A stretch of DNA of 7,967 nucleotides from Microcaldota archaeon (GCA_027371655.1 DAHXMR010000261.1:1-7967), one strand, 5' to 3'; positions 1 through 7,300 are shown, counted from the first letter of the stretch. The notes: generated by a model from the sequence alone, not told the origin. A program made the numbers and translations.

Positions 1-122
1 GCACTTTTTGTTTTGGTTTTTTGGAAGCGCTCGCCCCGGAGTATGGAAGCGTTTTTGCGGTTATTAGTCTTTCTGTTCTTTCTGCTTATTTTGCCCTCAT
101 TTTCCCGCTTGGCGGCGGGCCA
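1..122. other. Left-edge intergenic stretch, no gene supported
   Basis: This stretch is T-rich on the plus strand and A-rich on the minus strand, unlike the GC-rich genes. Minus-strand candidate starts after the ATPase stop codon run into stops within a few codons. A short stem (104-108 with 115-119, CCCGC/GCGGG) lies just after that stop. The plus-strand T runs at 5-22 could end a convergent gene lying left of the window, but nothing here proves it. Confidence 0.35.
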
Positions 123-914
123 TTACTTGAGGGCGGCGCGCACGCGTTTTTTGAGGTGGTGCGAAATTTTATGGAGAATTCCGTGTTCTTTTGTCGCGGG
201 AGCAAGGCCGGCGATTTTCGCGGCAAGCCTTATGAATTCCTGCGCAGCCGGGGAGCGTTCGTCGTAGAGCACAAGGGGGGTTTCGGCGGCCAGGCTTTTT
301 GACACGGCGCTGTCGCGGGGGATTTCGGACACCACGGGAAGGTTTGCCAGTTGGCCTATTTCCCTGCGGGTGAGCTGGTGCTCTTCCTCGTCAACCATGT
401 TGACGGCAACGCCCAGGGTTTTTGCGGAAAAGTTTTTCGCGGCCTCCTCGCAGCGCACGACGTCCATGACCGCGGGCACAAAGGGCGTGGTGACGTAGAG
501 GATTTCCTCGGAGTATTTCATCGCGGCCATGGCCTCGATGCCAAGGCCGGGGCCGGCGTCCACGAGTACGAAGTCGTTCCAGTTGGATACGGTCTTGAGG
601 AGGGGCTTGAGTTTTGAAAAATCCACGCCTTGCAGGTCGGAGAGCCTCAGCGACCCGGGGAGCACGCGCATGTGCGAGGGGTCGTGGGCGAATAGCGCGT
701 CTTCGAGGGGGGATTCGCCGCGCAGGACTTTGGCGATGTTCGCGGGGCAGTAGTGCATTCCGAGCGCGCCGCCCAGGTGCGACGTGGTGAGGTTGAGGTC
801 CACTATGGTGGTTTTCTTGTGGTATATTCCCGCGAGGGCGGCGCCGAGGTTGACCACCATGGTCGTCTTGCCGACTCCGCCTTTGCCGCTTGCGATGCAG
901 ATGATTCTTGCCAT
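123..914 (-). CDS. MinD/ParA-family P-loop ATPase (archaeal MinD-like)
   Basis: This 263-residue protein has the hallmarks of the SIMIBI MinD/ParA family. It has a deviant Walker A motif GKGGVGKTT (10-18, with signature Lys11 and Lys16), a switch I/Walker A' segment VDLNLTTSHLGG (38-49), Walker B FVLVDAGPG (115-123, Asp119) and a late VAVNMV segment (169-174) whose Asn is expected at the nucleotide base. Such ATPases dimerise with ATP, bind membrane or DNA, and position partner complexes. The C-terminus (about 245-263, ILHKISHHLKKRVRAALK) has hydrophobic residues every 3-4 positions among basic ones, like a membrane-targeting amphipathic helix. This favours a MinD-like role over a DNA-segregating ParA. 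Position 41 is Asn where E. coli MinD has the switch I Asp40. The length is normal for the family. No MinC or MinE is visible; the neighbour is the giant surface protein, whose cytoplasmic tail is a plausible partner (inference). The family is certain, the process unknown. The ATG fits the motif spacing and the promoter. Confidence 0.9.
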   Translation of the reverse strand: MARIICIASGKGGVGKTTMVVNLGAALAGIYHKKTTIVDLNLTTSHLGGALGMHYCPANIAKVLRGESPLEDALFAHDPSHMRVLPGSLRLSDLQGVDFSKLKPLLKTVSNWNDFVLVDAGPGLGIEAMAAMKYSEEILYVTTPFVPAVMDVVRCEEAAKNFSAKTLGVAVNMVDEEEHQLTRREIGQLANLPVVSEIPRDSAVSKSLAAETPLVLYDERSPAAQEFIRLAAKIAGLAPATKEHGILHKISHHLKKRVRAALK

Positions 915-925
915 GTGCGAAAAAA

Positions 926-948
926 CCCGCTATTGCCCGCTATAATGG
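926..948 (-). promoter_or_regulatory. Candidate leaderless promoter with tandem ATAGCGGG repeat before the MinD-like gene
   Basis: On the minus strand ATTATA (946-941) is centred about 30 bases before the A of the ATG, where an archaeal TATA box sits for a leaderless or very short-leader transcript. The purine-containing CAAATAACC just upstream could act as a BRE. Directly overlapping and following the TATA element are two copies of ATAGCGGG (943-936 and 933-926), ten bases apart, about one helical turn, as expected for an operator. A T6 run (925-920) follows and could alternatively terminate readthrough from the giant gene. No Shine-Dalgarno motif is present before the ATG. Confidence 0.4.
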
Positions 949-986
949 TTATTTGGGGCGGGGGAAATAAACGGCTTTTGGGCGGG

Positions 987-1021
987 GTTGCCGCGCACAT
1001 TGCGCGGGCGCGGCGGGCAAC
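987..1021 (-). other. GC-rich hairpin in the spacer between the giant gene and the ATPase gene
   Basis: Just after the giant gene's stop codon, 991-1007 forms a perfect 7-bp stem with a 3-base loop (CCGCGCA-ATG-TGCGCGG on the minus strand). Alternatively, GTTGCC/GGCAAC arms at 1021-1016 and 992-987 could close a larger structure. No T tract follows directly, so a classical intrinsic terminator is not shown. It may instead protect the 3' end of the long mRNA or uncouple the two genes. Confidence 0.35.
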
Positions 1022-1036
1022 GGGCGCGGGTCCCAG

Positions 1037-4000
1037 TTATATTTCGAGTTCCGCTTCTATGTCGCGCAGTTTTTTCTCGTTGCGGCGGCGCAGTTCGCGG
1101 TAGGCGCTTTCGGCAAGCTGGCCCTTGCGGCGCTCGTCTTCCAACAGGTCGAGCACGCGCAGGAGCTTTTCGCGCTTGGACTGCAGTTCGTATTTGCTTT
1201 CCCGTCTCACGGCGCCTAGGGCTTCCTGCGCTTTTTGCACCCCGCTTCCGCTTACCTGCCGGGCGACGGCGCGGGCTATTGCGCCGGTTTCCTTTTCGGC
1301 CTCGGCGCCGACGGCTATTTCCTCTCCCAGCACGCGGGCGCGGAATCCCTTGCGCACCTTGTGGTATCCGAAGCGTAGCCCGAAAAGCAAAAGCACGAGC
1401 GTGAGCAGGCCGGTGAAGAAGAACCACAAATTCCACTTTGTTTCAAGCGCGCTTGGGGGGTAGGTGGCCGCGGTGAGCAGGGCGGTTCCCTTGTCGATCA
1501 TTTTTTGGGCAAGCCGCGTGTCGAGCAGCGAGTCGTCTATCTGCTCTTTTTGCAGGTTGTCGCGCGCGGACTGCAGGTAGTCGTACGCCTGCAGCATTAT
1601 CGCGTCGACTTCGGACGTGTCCTTGTTGGCGTCGCGCAGGGTTTTGGCGTCGGCTGTAAGCTGCTTGTAGGAGGATTCCGCTTTGGCAAGCTCGTATTCC
1701 AAAAGCGCGAGTTTGGATTCGAATATTTTCACGGTGAATTCGCGTTCCTGCTTAACTTGATCTGATACCGCGACCGCGCGCGCGGTTATTGTCTGTTCTT
1801 TCGAGGATTCGGGCACGGCGACCACGGCGACGAACGTGGCGGTTTCCCCGGGGGCGACGGAAAGTATTTTCGAGGGCTTGAGGTCCACCCATCCGTCGGG
1901 TATTCCGGGGAATGCCAGGGTGAGGTTTGTTATCGCAAGCGGACCGGTGTTCTTGACCTTGAAGTTAAGGTACTTGGTTTCCCCGCTTTGCGCGGTGACC
2001 TCCTGCGGCGCGTCTATTATTTCCATTTTCCACTGCGGCGGGACCGGCGTGGGCGTGGGGGCGGCCGGGGCCCCAGGCGCAGCCGGCGCGGAGGAGCCCG
2101 CGGCGGACGAGGGCGGGGCGGAGGGCGGAACCGCCGCGGGCCGGGCCACCACCTGGAAGCTTTTGTTGACGTCTATGACGGGCTGTACGGCGCTGTAATT
2201 CAGCCTCGCCTTCAGCGTGTAAATTCCGGGCTGCTGGCCGGAGTACACGAACGCGCTGCGCACTATGGAAACGTTTTTGCCCGCGCCCACGAACAGGGCT
2301 TCCGATGAATAGTACCACGTCTTGGCGGCGGCCGGGTCTTCGGTCCAGTATTCCAGGAACACGTCCTGGTCCAATGGCCCCATATTGATGAGCGTGGCGT
2401 TGAAGTCCAGGTACGCGCCCTGCTGCACCTGGTCGTTGAGCAGTTCGAGCCGAACGTCGTAGGGCCCGCCCGCGCTCACGCGGAAGGGCTTCACCTTTTG
2501 CGTGGAATAATTCGCGCGGGTGATGTTGAGGTACGCGACGTAGTACCCTATGGGCGTGGAAAGGGGCATCGCGTACTTGTAGACGTAGAATCCCTCGGAC
2601 TTGCGCGTTATTGCCGAGCCGTTGACTGCGAAGTAGAAATTACCGGCGGGGTCGTACACGGAGAGGTTGAGCGAGTCCGCGTCAAGGGGCTTGCCGTCGA
2701 GGGCGTAGACCATTATGTCGAACTCCATCGTGGATTGGGGATACCAGGCTACCGCGGTCTCGACGTCGGACAAAAGGGTTTGCGAGATGCGGAACACTCC
2801 TAGGCGGCGGGTGGTGAAGTTGCCGCGCGAGATGTTTGCCACCACCATGTACATTCCCGGCGTGTCGTTGGCGGTAACCGGCAGCGAATAGGAGTAGAGC
2901 CCGACGGCGCGGTGCGTCAGGTTTTCGATGGTGGTGGAATTGTAAAGCGAGTCGTCGGGCGCGTAGATTGAAAGGTTGATGGAGTCCGGGTCGGTGGGCG
3001 TGCCGTTCGCGTCGTAAATCGACAGGCTTATTCCGATGGTGTTGGCGCCGATTATGAGGTCGGACGTCTGCAAGTCCGCAAGCAGGCCGGAGAACGAGGT
3101 GGCCGCCTTGGGGATGACTTCGAAGGTGTAGTTCGCGGTCTGGTTTATCGTGCGCGAGGAGTTCGCGTCGTAGTATTGCGCGGCCGCCTGCATGGCGTAG
3201 ATGCCCACCGCCGCGTCGGATGGGAGGGAGAACGACGGAAGGGGCTCGACGGTGCCCGCGGCGCTTGTCTGGAACGAGCCGTTGTATAAGAGGATGCCGG
3301 AGGAATCGTTGATGGTTAGGGTCACGTTCGTCCCGCCAAGCAGGTTGTTTGTGGCATCGCGGGCGCGGAAGTAAATCGAGCCCGTTTCGCCCGCATAATA
3401 CTTGTCGGCAAGCGATTGGAAGTTGGACGCCATCTTCGCGTATGCGGAAAAGTTGGCGGTCGTGTTGCCGAAAACGTCTATGGCGTCGTAGCCGGTCACA
3501 AGCACGGAGTAATTGCCGCGCAGGATTGCCGATGAAAAGTCGAGGGAATAGAAGTAAACGTTGCCGGTCTTGTTGAGGAAGGTCATGTTGTAAGCGTATT
3601 CGGTGGAATTGGGCGAAGTGATTGTGGCGGTCGCGTTGCGTATGCCCACGCCGTTGGCGTCGGTGACGTTGGCGGTTATTTGCACCGAAGACTGCTGCTC
3701 TATTTGCGTTGGCGAAACCGAAGCGTTTACGGGGATGGTTGCGAACGGCACCAAGTCGACGGTAATCGTCCGGTTGGGCCAGGCGCCGGCGCCGAAAGCG
3801 GAGAGCGTGTAGTTCGCGGAGTAGGGCTGCTTTGGCACGCCGGTCACGTTGTACGTGAAAAGCAGGCTGAACGCGGTTTGGTTGGGGATGTTGAACGAGG
3901 CGTTTTGCGCTGCGGTGTAGTTCGCGCTTGCGGGGGACACCGTGAAGTCGGCGGCGGTGTTTCCCGTGTTGTTGATGGTTACCGTGCAGGCGTTTCCGGA

Positions 4001-7000
4001 ATTGGGGCTCTCCATCTTCTCGCAGTAGGTGGAGTTCACGGTCCACGAGCGGTTCTCGGGAACGATGAGGCTTATCGAAACGTTCTGCGAGCCGGCGTTG
4101 GAGGTGGACACGTTCATCGTGCCGTTGTACGTTCCCGGTGCGTACGAAAGGGGAACGGTTGCGTTGAGGAATATTTGCAATCCGCTGCCCGCGGCGAGCG
4201 TGGCATTGGCGGGGTACGAGGCGACGTTGAGTTCGGAGGGGAACCCGGTTATGGAATAATTAACTCCCGAAAGCGCGTCGTTTCCGGTCGCGTTTATCGT
4301 GATGCTCGTGAAAGTGGTTGTCGCGTTATGTTCCGCGCTTCCCGCAACGCTTGCGTTGGCAATCGACAGCACGGGATTGGAAAGCACTTCCCACGCCGTG
4401 GCCGTCGCGTTGCCGGTTGCGCCCAATTCCTCGTCGAACCACCGCGCGGTGGCGTTCGCCGTGAAATTGCCGGGCACTTCGCCGGTTTTCACGGTGACAA
4501 GGAAAGTCGCGTTGCAGTATTGCGAAACCGAAAGGTTGCCGCAGTCGAAATAGGCGGGGACGGCGTTCCATCCCGGGGGAAGCGCGATTGAAAGGTTGGC
4601 GTAGAATGCGGTGACGTTGCCGGGGTTGGCGGCGTTCAGCGTTACGTTGAACGACCGGTTCTGCGACTGGGTGATGTTGGCCGCCGAGAAGGACGAGGGC
4701 GACGCGCTTATGGAAACGTTTGTGCCCGAGACCGTGAGCGTGAGGTTTATTTCAAAGTAGCCGCTGTTGGCGGTCGTAACATTCAACGTTCCCGAAAACG
4801 TGCCCGTGACGTGCCCGGCGCCGGCCGTCGCGTTTACCAGCACCGCCTGGCTTGCGCCTGCTGCAAGCGAGGGAATGCTGCCCGGCGAAAACGCGAACGT
4901 GAAGCCCGCGAACCCGGACGCGGCGAACGACACGTTTTGCAGCGCGTCGTTTCCGGTGGAGTTGATGAGGAAAAGCCCGGCCGTTTTCTGCACGCCCGGC
5001 GCAACGTACGATGAAAGCGATGTTTCGTTCACGAGCATTCCGGGGTTGGATGCGGCGGTTACGTTCGCCACCGCGGTGTTCGAGGATGTTGTGGAGTCGG
5101 GGTTCTTCCACGCGATTGTCGAGTTAACATAATAGTTCCCGGGGGCCGTTGCGGCGGGCGCGGTGATGCGGAACGCGGCCGGGCAATACGAGTTGGCGGC
5201 GACGTTGCCGCACTGGGCGCCTGTCGCGTTCGCGCTCCACCCCGGGGGCAGGGCAAGCGACCAGTTCGCGTAGTAGCCCGTGCCGTTGCCGATGTTGCTC
5301 GCGTTTACGGTTATGTTGAACGACTGGTTCTGCGACTGCGTGATGTTGCTTGCGTTGAACGTTGCGGGGCTTGTTGAAACCGCAAGGTTCGTAGTTGCCG
5401 CCTGGGCGTAAAAAGTCGAAACCGCCGTGCCGTTGTTGCCCGCGCGCGACGCGCTGCAGTTGACGGAATAGTTGCCGGGCATCGCAGGCGCGGAAAAGTT
5501 GACGAAATACGAGCCGTTCGCGTAGTCCACCGTGGTGTGCGTGTAGTTGCAGGCTATTGCCGCGCCGGATATCGCGGTGTCGGCGCGGAAGTTGAGCACG
5601 TTGACCGAGAGGTTGACCTGGCCGCCGGTGAGCACTATAGTGTTGATCACCGATGACGAAACCGAGTAGGCGCCGGTCACGTTGAAAAGCGAGTAGTTCC
5701 ACGAAAGGGGAAGCGCTCCTTGGAATACCTGCACGGAAACGTTCCAGCTTCCCGTTTGCGCTGCGGTGCCAAGCGTGAAGTTGTTGGTGAACGCCCCGTC
5801 GCCGGCAACCGCGTCGCCGTGCGTGCCGTCGTCGTAAAGCGTGAGCCCTATGTCGTCGCCCGTTGCCGGCGTGCCCATGTCCACCGTGGCATTCGCGGAA
5901 ACAGACAGGTTGTAAACGTCGGACGTGACGTTTGCCTCCACGACCACGGTTTCGTTGCGGTTGTAAATGGAAAATTGCGTTTGGGACAGTGCGGAAACGT
6001 TCCACCCGTGGGCTGCACCCTGCACGATTGCCGCCGGGCTCGTGTGCGCGTTGCGCAGCGCATCCACGACGTTGTAGTTGGCGTCGGTGTCGTTGAAGTT
6101 CAATACCGCGGTGTCGGAAACCGATTCGCCGGGGTTGATTATCGTGGCCGAAAGGTGGATTCCCACCCTGCCCGACGCAACATCGCTTATCGCGGCGAAA
6201 TTCGCCGCCCCCGACTGGTTGACCTGTATCACGCCGACGCCAAAGCCTCCGAACTGGGGGGACGCGAAGGCCCACGAGCCGGCGCCGCTTGAGTTCACCA
6301 CGTGCTGGTAGCTTGGTCCGAACGCGGCGAGGGCGTCGAACGCGAGGGCGCCAGCGGCGGTGGAACTGCGGTTTATGATCGAAACGCCGGTATTGGTGAT
6401 GTTCTGCTGGACCTTGTACCACGGCGAGTCCCGGTAGAAATAATATTTTTTAACCTCGCGGGAATTGCCCGTGGGCTGATTGGGGTCGTTCCAGTAAACC
6501 TCGCCGCCGATTTGCGTCACGGTAACGCGCACGGGCCCGGAAACGAAGGACGCGTTGCCGGAAAAGTTGAACCCGAAGTTGCTGGTCATGTTCGTGTACT
6601 CGGAGTATTCGATGGTGCGCGAAGAGGGCGCGGCCTCGAACAGCACCGTTGCGGACGAAACCCCCTCGGCGCGGTAAAGCCCGGACGTGTTTTCCCCGCG
6701 GCCGGTGCCGAAATCCCATTTCATCTTGGAATTGTTCACGGAAAACTGCGCGCCATCCCACGAGTATGCAAGCGGGGAGGGATACGAGGCCGCGGGCTTG
6801 ATGCCGCCGGCCGAAGACAGCGAGTCGAAGTAAACGTAGTAGTGGCGCGTGATGCCCGCGCCCGTCGTCCCGTTCATCTCGAAGACAAGCGTGCCCGCCG
6901 CGTTCCCTGCGGAATACCCCGCCGCGGAATCGAACTGGCTTGCAACCTCCCAAAGCGCCGAGCCGGCCGTATCGTATTCGAACACGCGCACAGAATTGCC

Positions 7001-7285
7001 GTCGAACGACAAGTCGGCGCTTCCGGCATCGGCAAGAAGCTGCGAGAAATTCAAGTCTCGTTCGACCGGCCAATTGTCGCGCGGGAAAGAGCCCGAGGAT
7101 ATGTCCAGCTTCAATCGGTATTTCCAGGAGGAATTCCACCACTGGTCGGTTGCGTGCGCAAGCGGGCAAACAAGGAGCAGGCTGAACAAAAAGAGCACTG
7201 CTATTGCAAGCCAAGAGCGGTTTCCGGCACGTTTTCTTGGCTTGCAAGATTGCAAACCACAAAACGAATGCCGCAAAAAGTGCAT
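1037..7285 (-). CDS. Giant N-glycosylated type I membrane surface protein with coiled-coil cytoplasmic tail
   Basis: This is a 2082-residue protein; the ATG at 7285 was chosen because it puts a signal peptide at the N-terminus (basic region, hydrophobic core at about 25-42, AHA cleavage site at 43-45). The frame stays open upstream to 7591, but that would bury the signal peptide. Visible order: WWNSSWKYR-type beta region (49-about 400, resembling DUF2341-like archaeal surface proteins); a DDGTHGDAVAGDGAFT loop (485-500) as in choice-of-anchor-X-type domains; tandem 223-residue units (633-855, 856-1078) with LPPGW and TGNDAL motifs like NEW3/Ig-like domains; more beta domains; tandem 103-residue MG2-like units (1399-1501, 1502-1604); Pro/Ala hinge (1713-1750); Ig-like domain (1752-1852); helical stalk (about 1856-1940); transmembrane helix (1951-1974); basic juxtamembrane stretch (HKVRKGFRAR); and a cytoplasmic coiled coil ending in a SHOCT-like segment (about 2038-2082). 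By hand I count about 105 N-x-S/T sequons, all before residue 1790. Topology is well supported; function (adhesin, S-layer anchor or surface stalk) is inferred. No Shine-Dalgarno motif precedes the start. Confidence 0.85.
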   Translation of the reverse strand: MHFLRHSFCGLQSCKPRKRAGNRSWLAIAVLFLFSLLLVCPLAHATDQWWNSSWKYRLKLDISSGSFPRDNWPVERDLNFSQLLADAGSADLSFDGNSVRVFEYDTAGSALWEVASQFDSAAGYSAGNAAGTLVFEMNGTTGAGITRHYYVYFDSLSSAGGIKPAASYPSPLAYSWDGAQFSVNNSKMKWDFGTGRGENTSGLYRAEGVSSATVLFEAAPSSRTIEYSEYTNMTSNFGFNFSGNASFVSGPVRVTVTQIGGEVYWNDPNQPTGNSREVKKYYFYRDSPWYKVQQNITNTGVSIINRSSTAAGALAFDALAAFGPSYQHVVNSSGAGSWAFASPQFGGFGVGVIQVNQSGAANFAAISDVASGRVGIHLSATIINPGESVSDTAVLNFNDTDANYNVVDALRNAHTSPAAIVQGAAHGWNVSALSQTQFSIYNRNETVVVEANVTSDVYNLSVSANATVDMGTPATGDDIGLTLYDDGTHGDAVAGDGAFTNNFTLGTAAQTGSWNVSVQVFQGALPLSWNYSLFNVTGAYSVSSSVINTIVLTGGQVNLSVNVLNFRADTAISGAAIACNYTHTTVDYANGSYFVNFSAPAMPGNYSVNCSASRAGNNGTAVSTFYAQAATTNLAVSTSPATFNASNITQSQNQSFNITVNASNIGNGTGYYANWSLALPPGWSANATGAQCGNVAANSYCPAAFRITAPAATAPGNYYVNSTIAWKNPDSTTSSNTAVANVTAASNPGMLVNETSLSSYVAPGVQKTAGLFLINSTGNDALQNVSFAASGFAGFTFAFSPGSIPSLAAGASQAVLVNATAGAGHVTGTFSGTLNVTTANSGYFEINLTLTVSGTNVSISASPSSFSAANITQSQNRSFNVTLNAANPGNVTAFYANLSIALPPGWNAVPAYFDCGNLSVSQYCNATFLVTVKTGEVPGNFTANATARWFDEELGATGNATATAWEVLSNPVLSIANASVAGSAEHNATTTFTSITINATGNDALSGVNYSITGFPSELNVASYPANATLAAGSGLQIFLNATVPLSYAPGTYNGTMNVSTSNAGSQNVSISLIVPENRSWTVNSTYCEKMESPNSGNACTVTINNTGNTAADFTVSPASANYTAAQNASFNIPNQTAFSLLFTYNVTGVPKQPYSANYTLSAFGAGAWPNRTITVDLVPFATIPVNASVSPTQIEQQSSVQITANVTDANGVGIRNATATITSPNSTEYAYNMTFLNKTGNVYFYSLDFSSAILRGNYSVLVTGYDAIDVFGNTTANFSAYAKMASNFQSLADKYYAGETGSIYFRARDATNNLLGGTNVTLTINDSSGILLYNGSFQTSAAGTVEPLPSFSLPSDAAVGIYAMQAAAQYYDANSSRTINQTANYTFEVIPKAATSFSGLLADLQTSDLIIGANTIGISLSIYDANGTPTDPDSINLSIYAPDDSLYNSTTIENLTHRAVGLYSYSLPVTANDTPGMYMVVANISRGNFTTRRLGVFRISQTLLSDVETAVAWYPQSTMEFDIMVYALDGKPLDADSLNLSVYDPAGNFYFAVNGSAITRKSEGFYVYKYAMPLSTPIGYYVAYLNITRANYSTQKVKPFRVSAGGPYDVRLELLNDQVQQGAYLDFNATLINMGPLDQDVFLEYWTEDPAAAKTWYYSSEALFVGAGKNVSIVRSAFVYSGQQPGIYTLKARLNYSAVQPVIDVNKSFQVVARPAAVPPSAPPSSAAGSSAPAAPGAPAAPTPTPVPPQWKMEIIDAPQEVTAQSGETKYLNFKVKNTGPLAITNLTLAFPGIPDGWVDLKPSKILSVAPGETATFVAVVAVPESSKEQTITARAVAVSDQVKQEREFTVKIFESKLALLEYELAKAESSYKQLTADAKTLRDANKDTSEVDAIMLQAYDYLQSARDNLQKEQIDDSLLDTRLAQKMIDKGTALLTAATYPPSALETKWNLWFFFTGLLTLVLLLFGLRFGYHKVRKGFRARVLGEEIAVGAEAEKETGAIARAVARQVSGSGVQKAQEALGAVRRESKYELQSKREKLLRVLDLLEDERRKGQLAESAYRELRRRNEKKLRDIEAELEI
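2474..3091 (-). repeat. Tandem duplication of a 309-base (103-residue) beta-domain unit inside the giant gene
   Basis: Residues 1399-1501 (2783-3091) and 1502-1604 (2474-2782) align with a constant offset of 103. DSINLSIY matches DSLNLSVY, VGLYSYSLPV matches EGFYVYKYAM, MVVANISRGNFTT matches VAYLNITRANYST, and LGVFRIS matches VKPFRVS. The pattern resembles macroglobulin-like (MG2) strand order. These units have fewer sequons than the N-terminal half and no cysteines. They probably act as stalk spacers. Confidence 0.75.
4052..5389 (-). repeat. Tandem duplication of a 669-base (223-residue) two-domain unit inside the giant gene
   Basis: Residues 633-855 (4721-5389) and 856-1078 (4052-4720) are homologous and exactly in register. 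NITQSQN recurs at 647 and 870, LPPGW at 679 and 902, CGN at 692 and 915, the second cysteine at 701 and 924, and TGNDAL at 777 and 1000, each 223 residues apart. Each unit holds two beta-sandwich-like halves: a first half with the LPPGW and C-x8-C motifs, and a second half with TGNDAL and a conserved N-terminal NP. The halves resemble NEW3/CARDB-type Ig-like domains, but I cannot assign a family with certainty. Confidence 0.85.
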
Positions 7286-7298
7286 GGTTTGCAATAGG
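7201..7298. repeat. Four-arm inverted-repeat cluster (TTGCAA-centred) over the start of the giant gene
   Basis: Four related copies of about TATTGCAARCCA alternate in orientation: plus at 7201-7216, minus at 7247-7235, plus at 7249-7259, minus at 7298-7285. The first pair is a perfect 13-bp inverted repeat (TTGCAAGCCAAGA at 7204-7216 against 7235-7247). The second pair is a perfect 11-bp inverted repeat (ATTGCAAACCA at 7249-7259 against 7285-7295), and its distal arm ends in the A of the ATG start codon. The two inner arms can also pair with each other (7238-7259, nine pairs with a four-base loop and one G-U). The two outer arms match at 12 of 13 positions. The TTGCAA centres are spaced 38, 8 and 39 bases apart. 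In the minus-strand RNA this allows competing 1:2/3:4, 2:3 and 1:4 folds. It could instead be an operator array for a dimeric regulator with a palindromic core. Confidence 0.65.
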
Positions 7299-7300
7299 CC

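Noticed and set aside
4..122. Small minus-strand gene directly after the ATPase, starting at the overlapping TAATG
   Set aside because: The ATG at 123-121 gives only eight codons before a stop, and the next ATG gives four. The frame that stays open has no start codon.
3..302. Plus-strand frame with a hydrophobic stretch at the left edge (EALAPEYGSVFAVISLSVLS)
   Set aside because: The hydrophobic part lies in the intergenic T-rich stretch, but the frame then runs about 180 bases antisense through the ATPase C-terminus without protein-like features. A real gene could exist left of the window, but this does not prove it.
2682..4046. 454-residue minus-strand frame inside the giant gene
   Set aside because: It is an out-of-frame shadow rich in Arg, His and Pro, arising from GC-biased codons. 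The same applies to 5124-6422 and 6450-7355.
3680..4591. 303-residue open frame on the plus strand
   Set aside because: It lies entirely antisense to the giant gene, is rich in Arg, Val and Gly as GC-rich shadow frames are, and shows no domain or signal. Other long plus-strand frames (for example 6302-7297) look the same.
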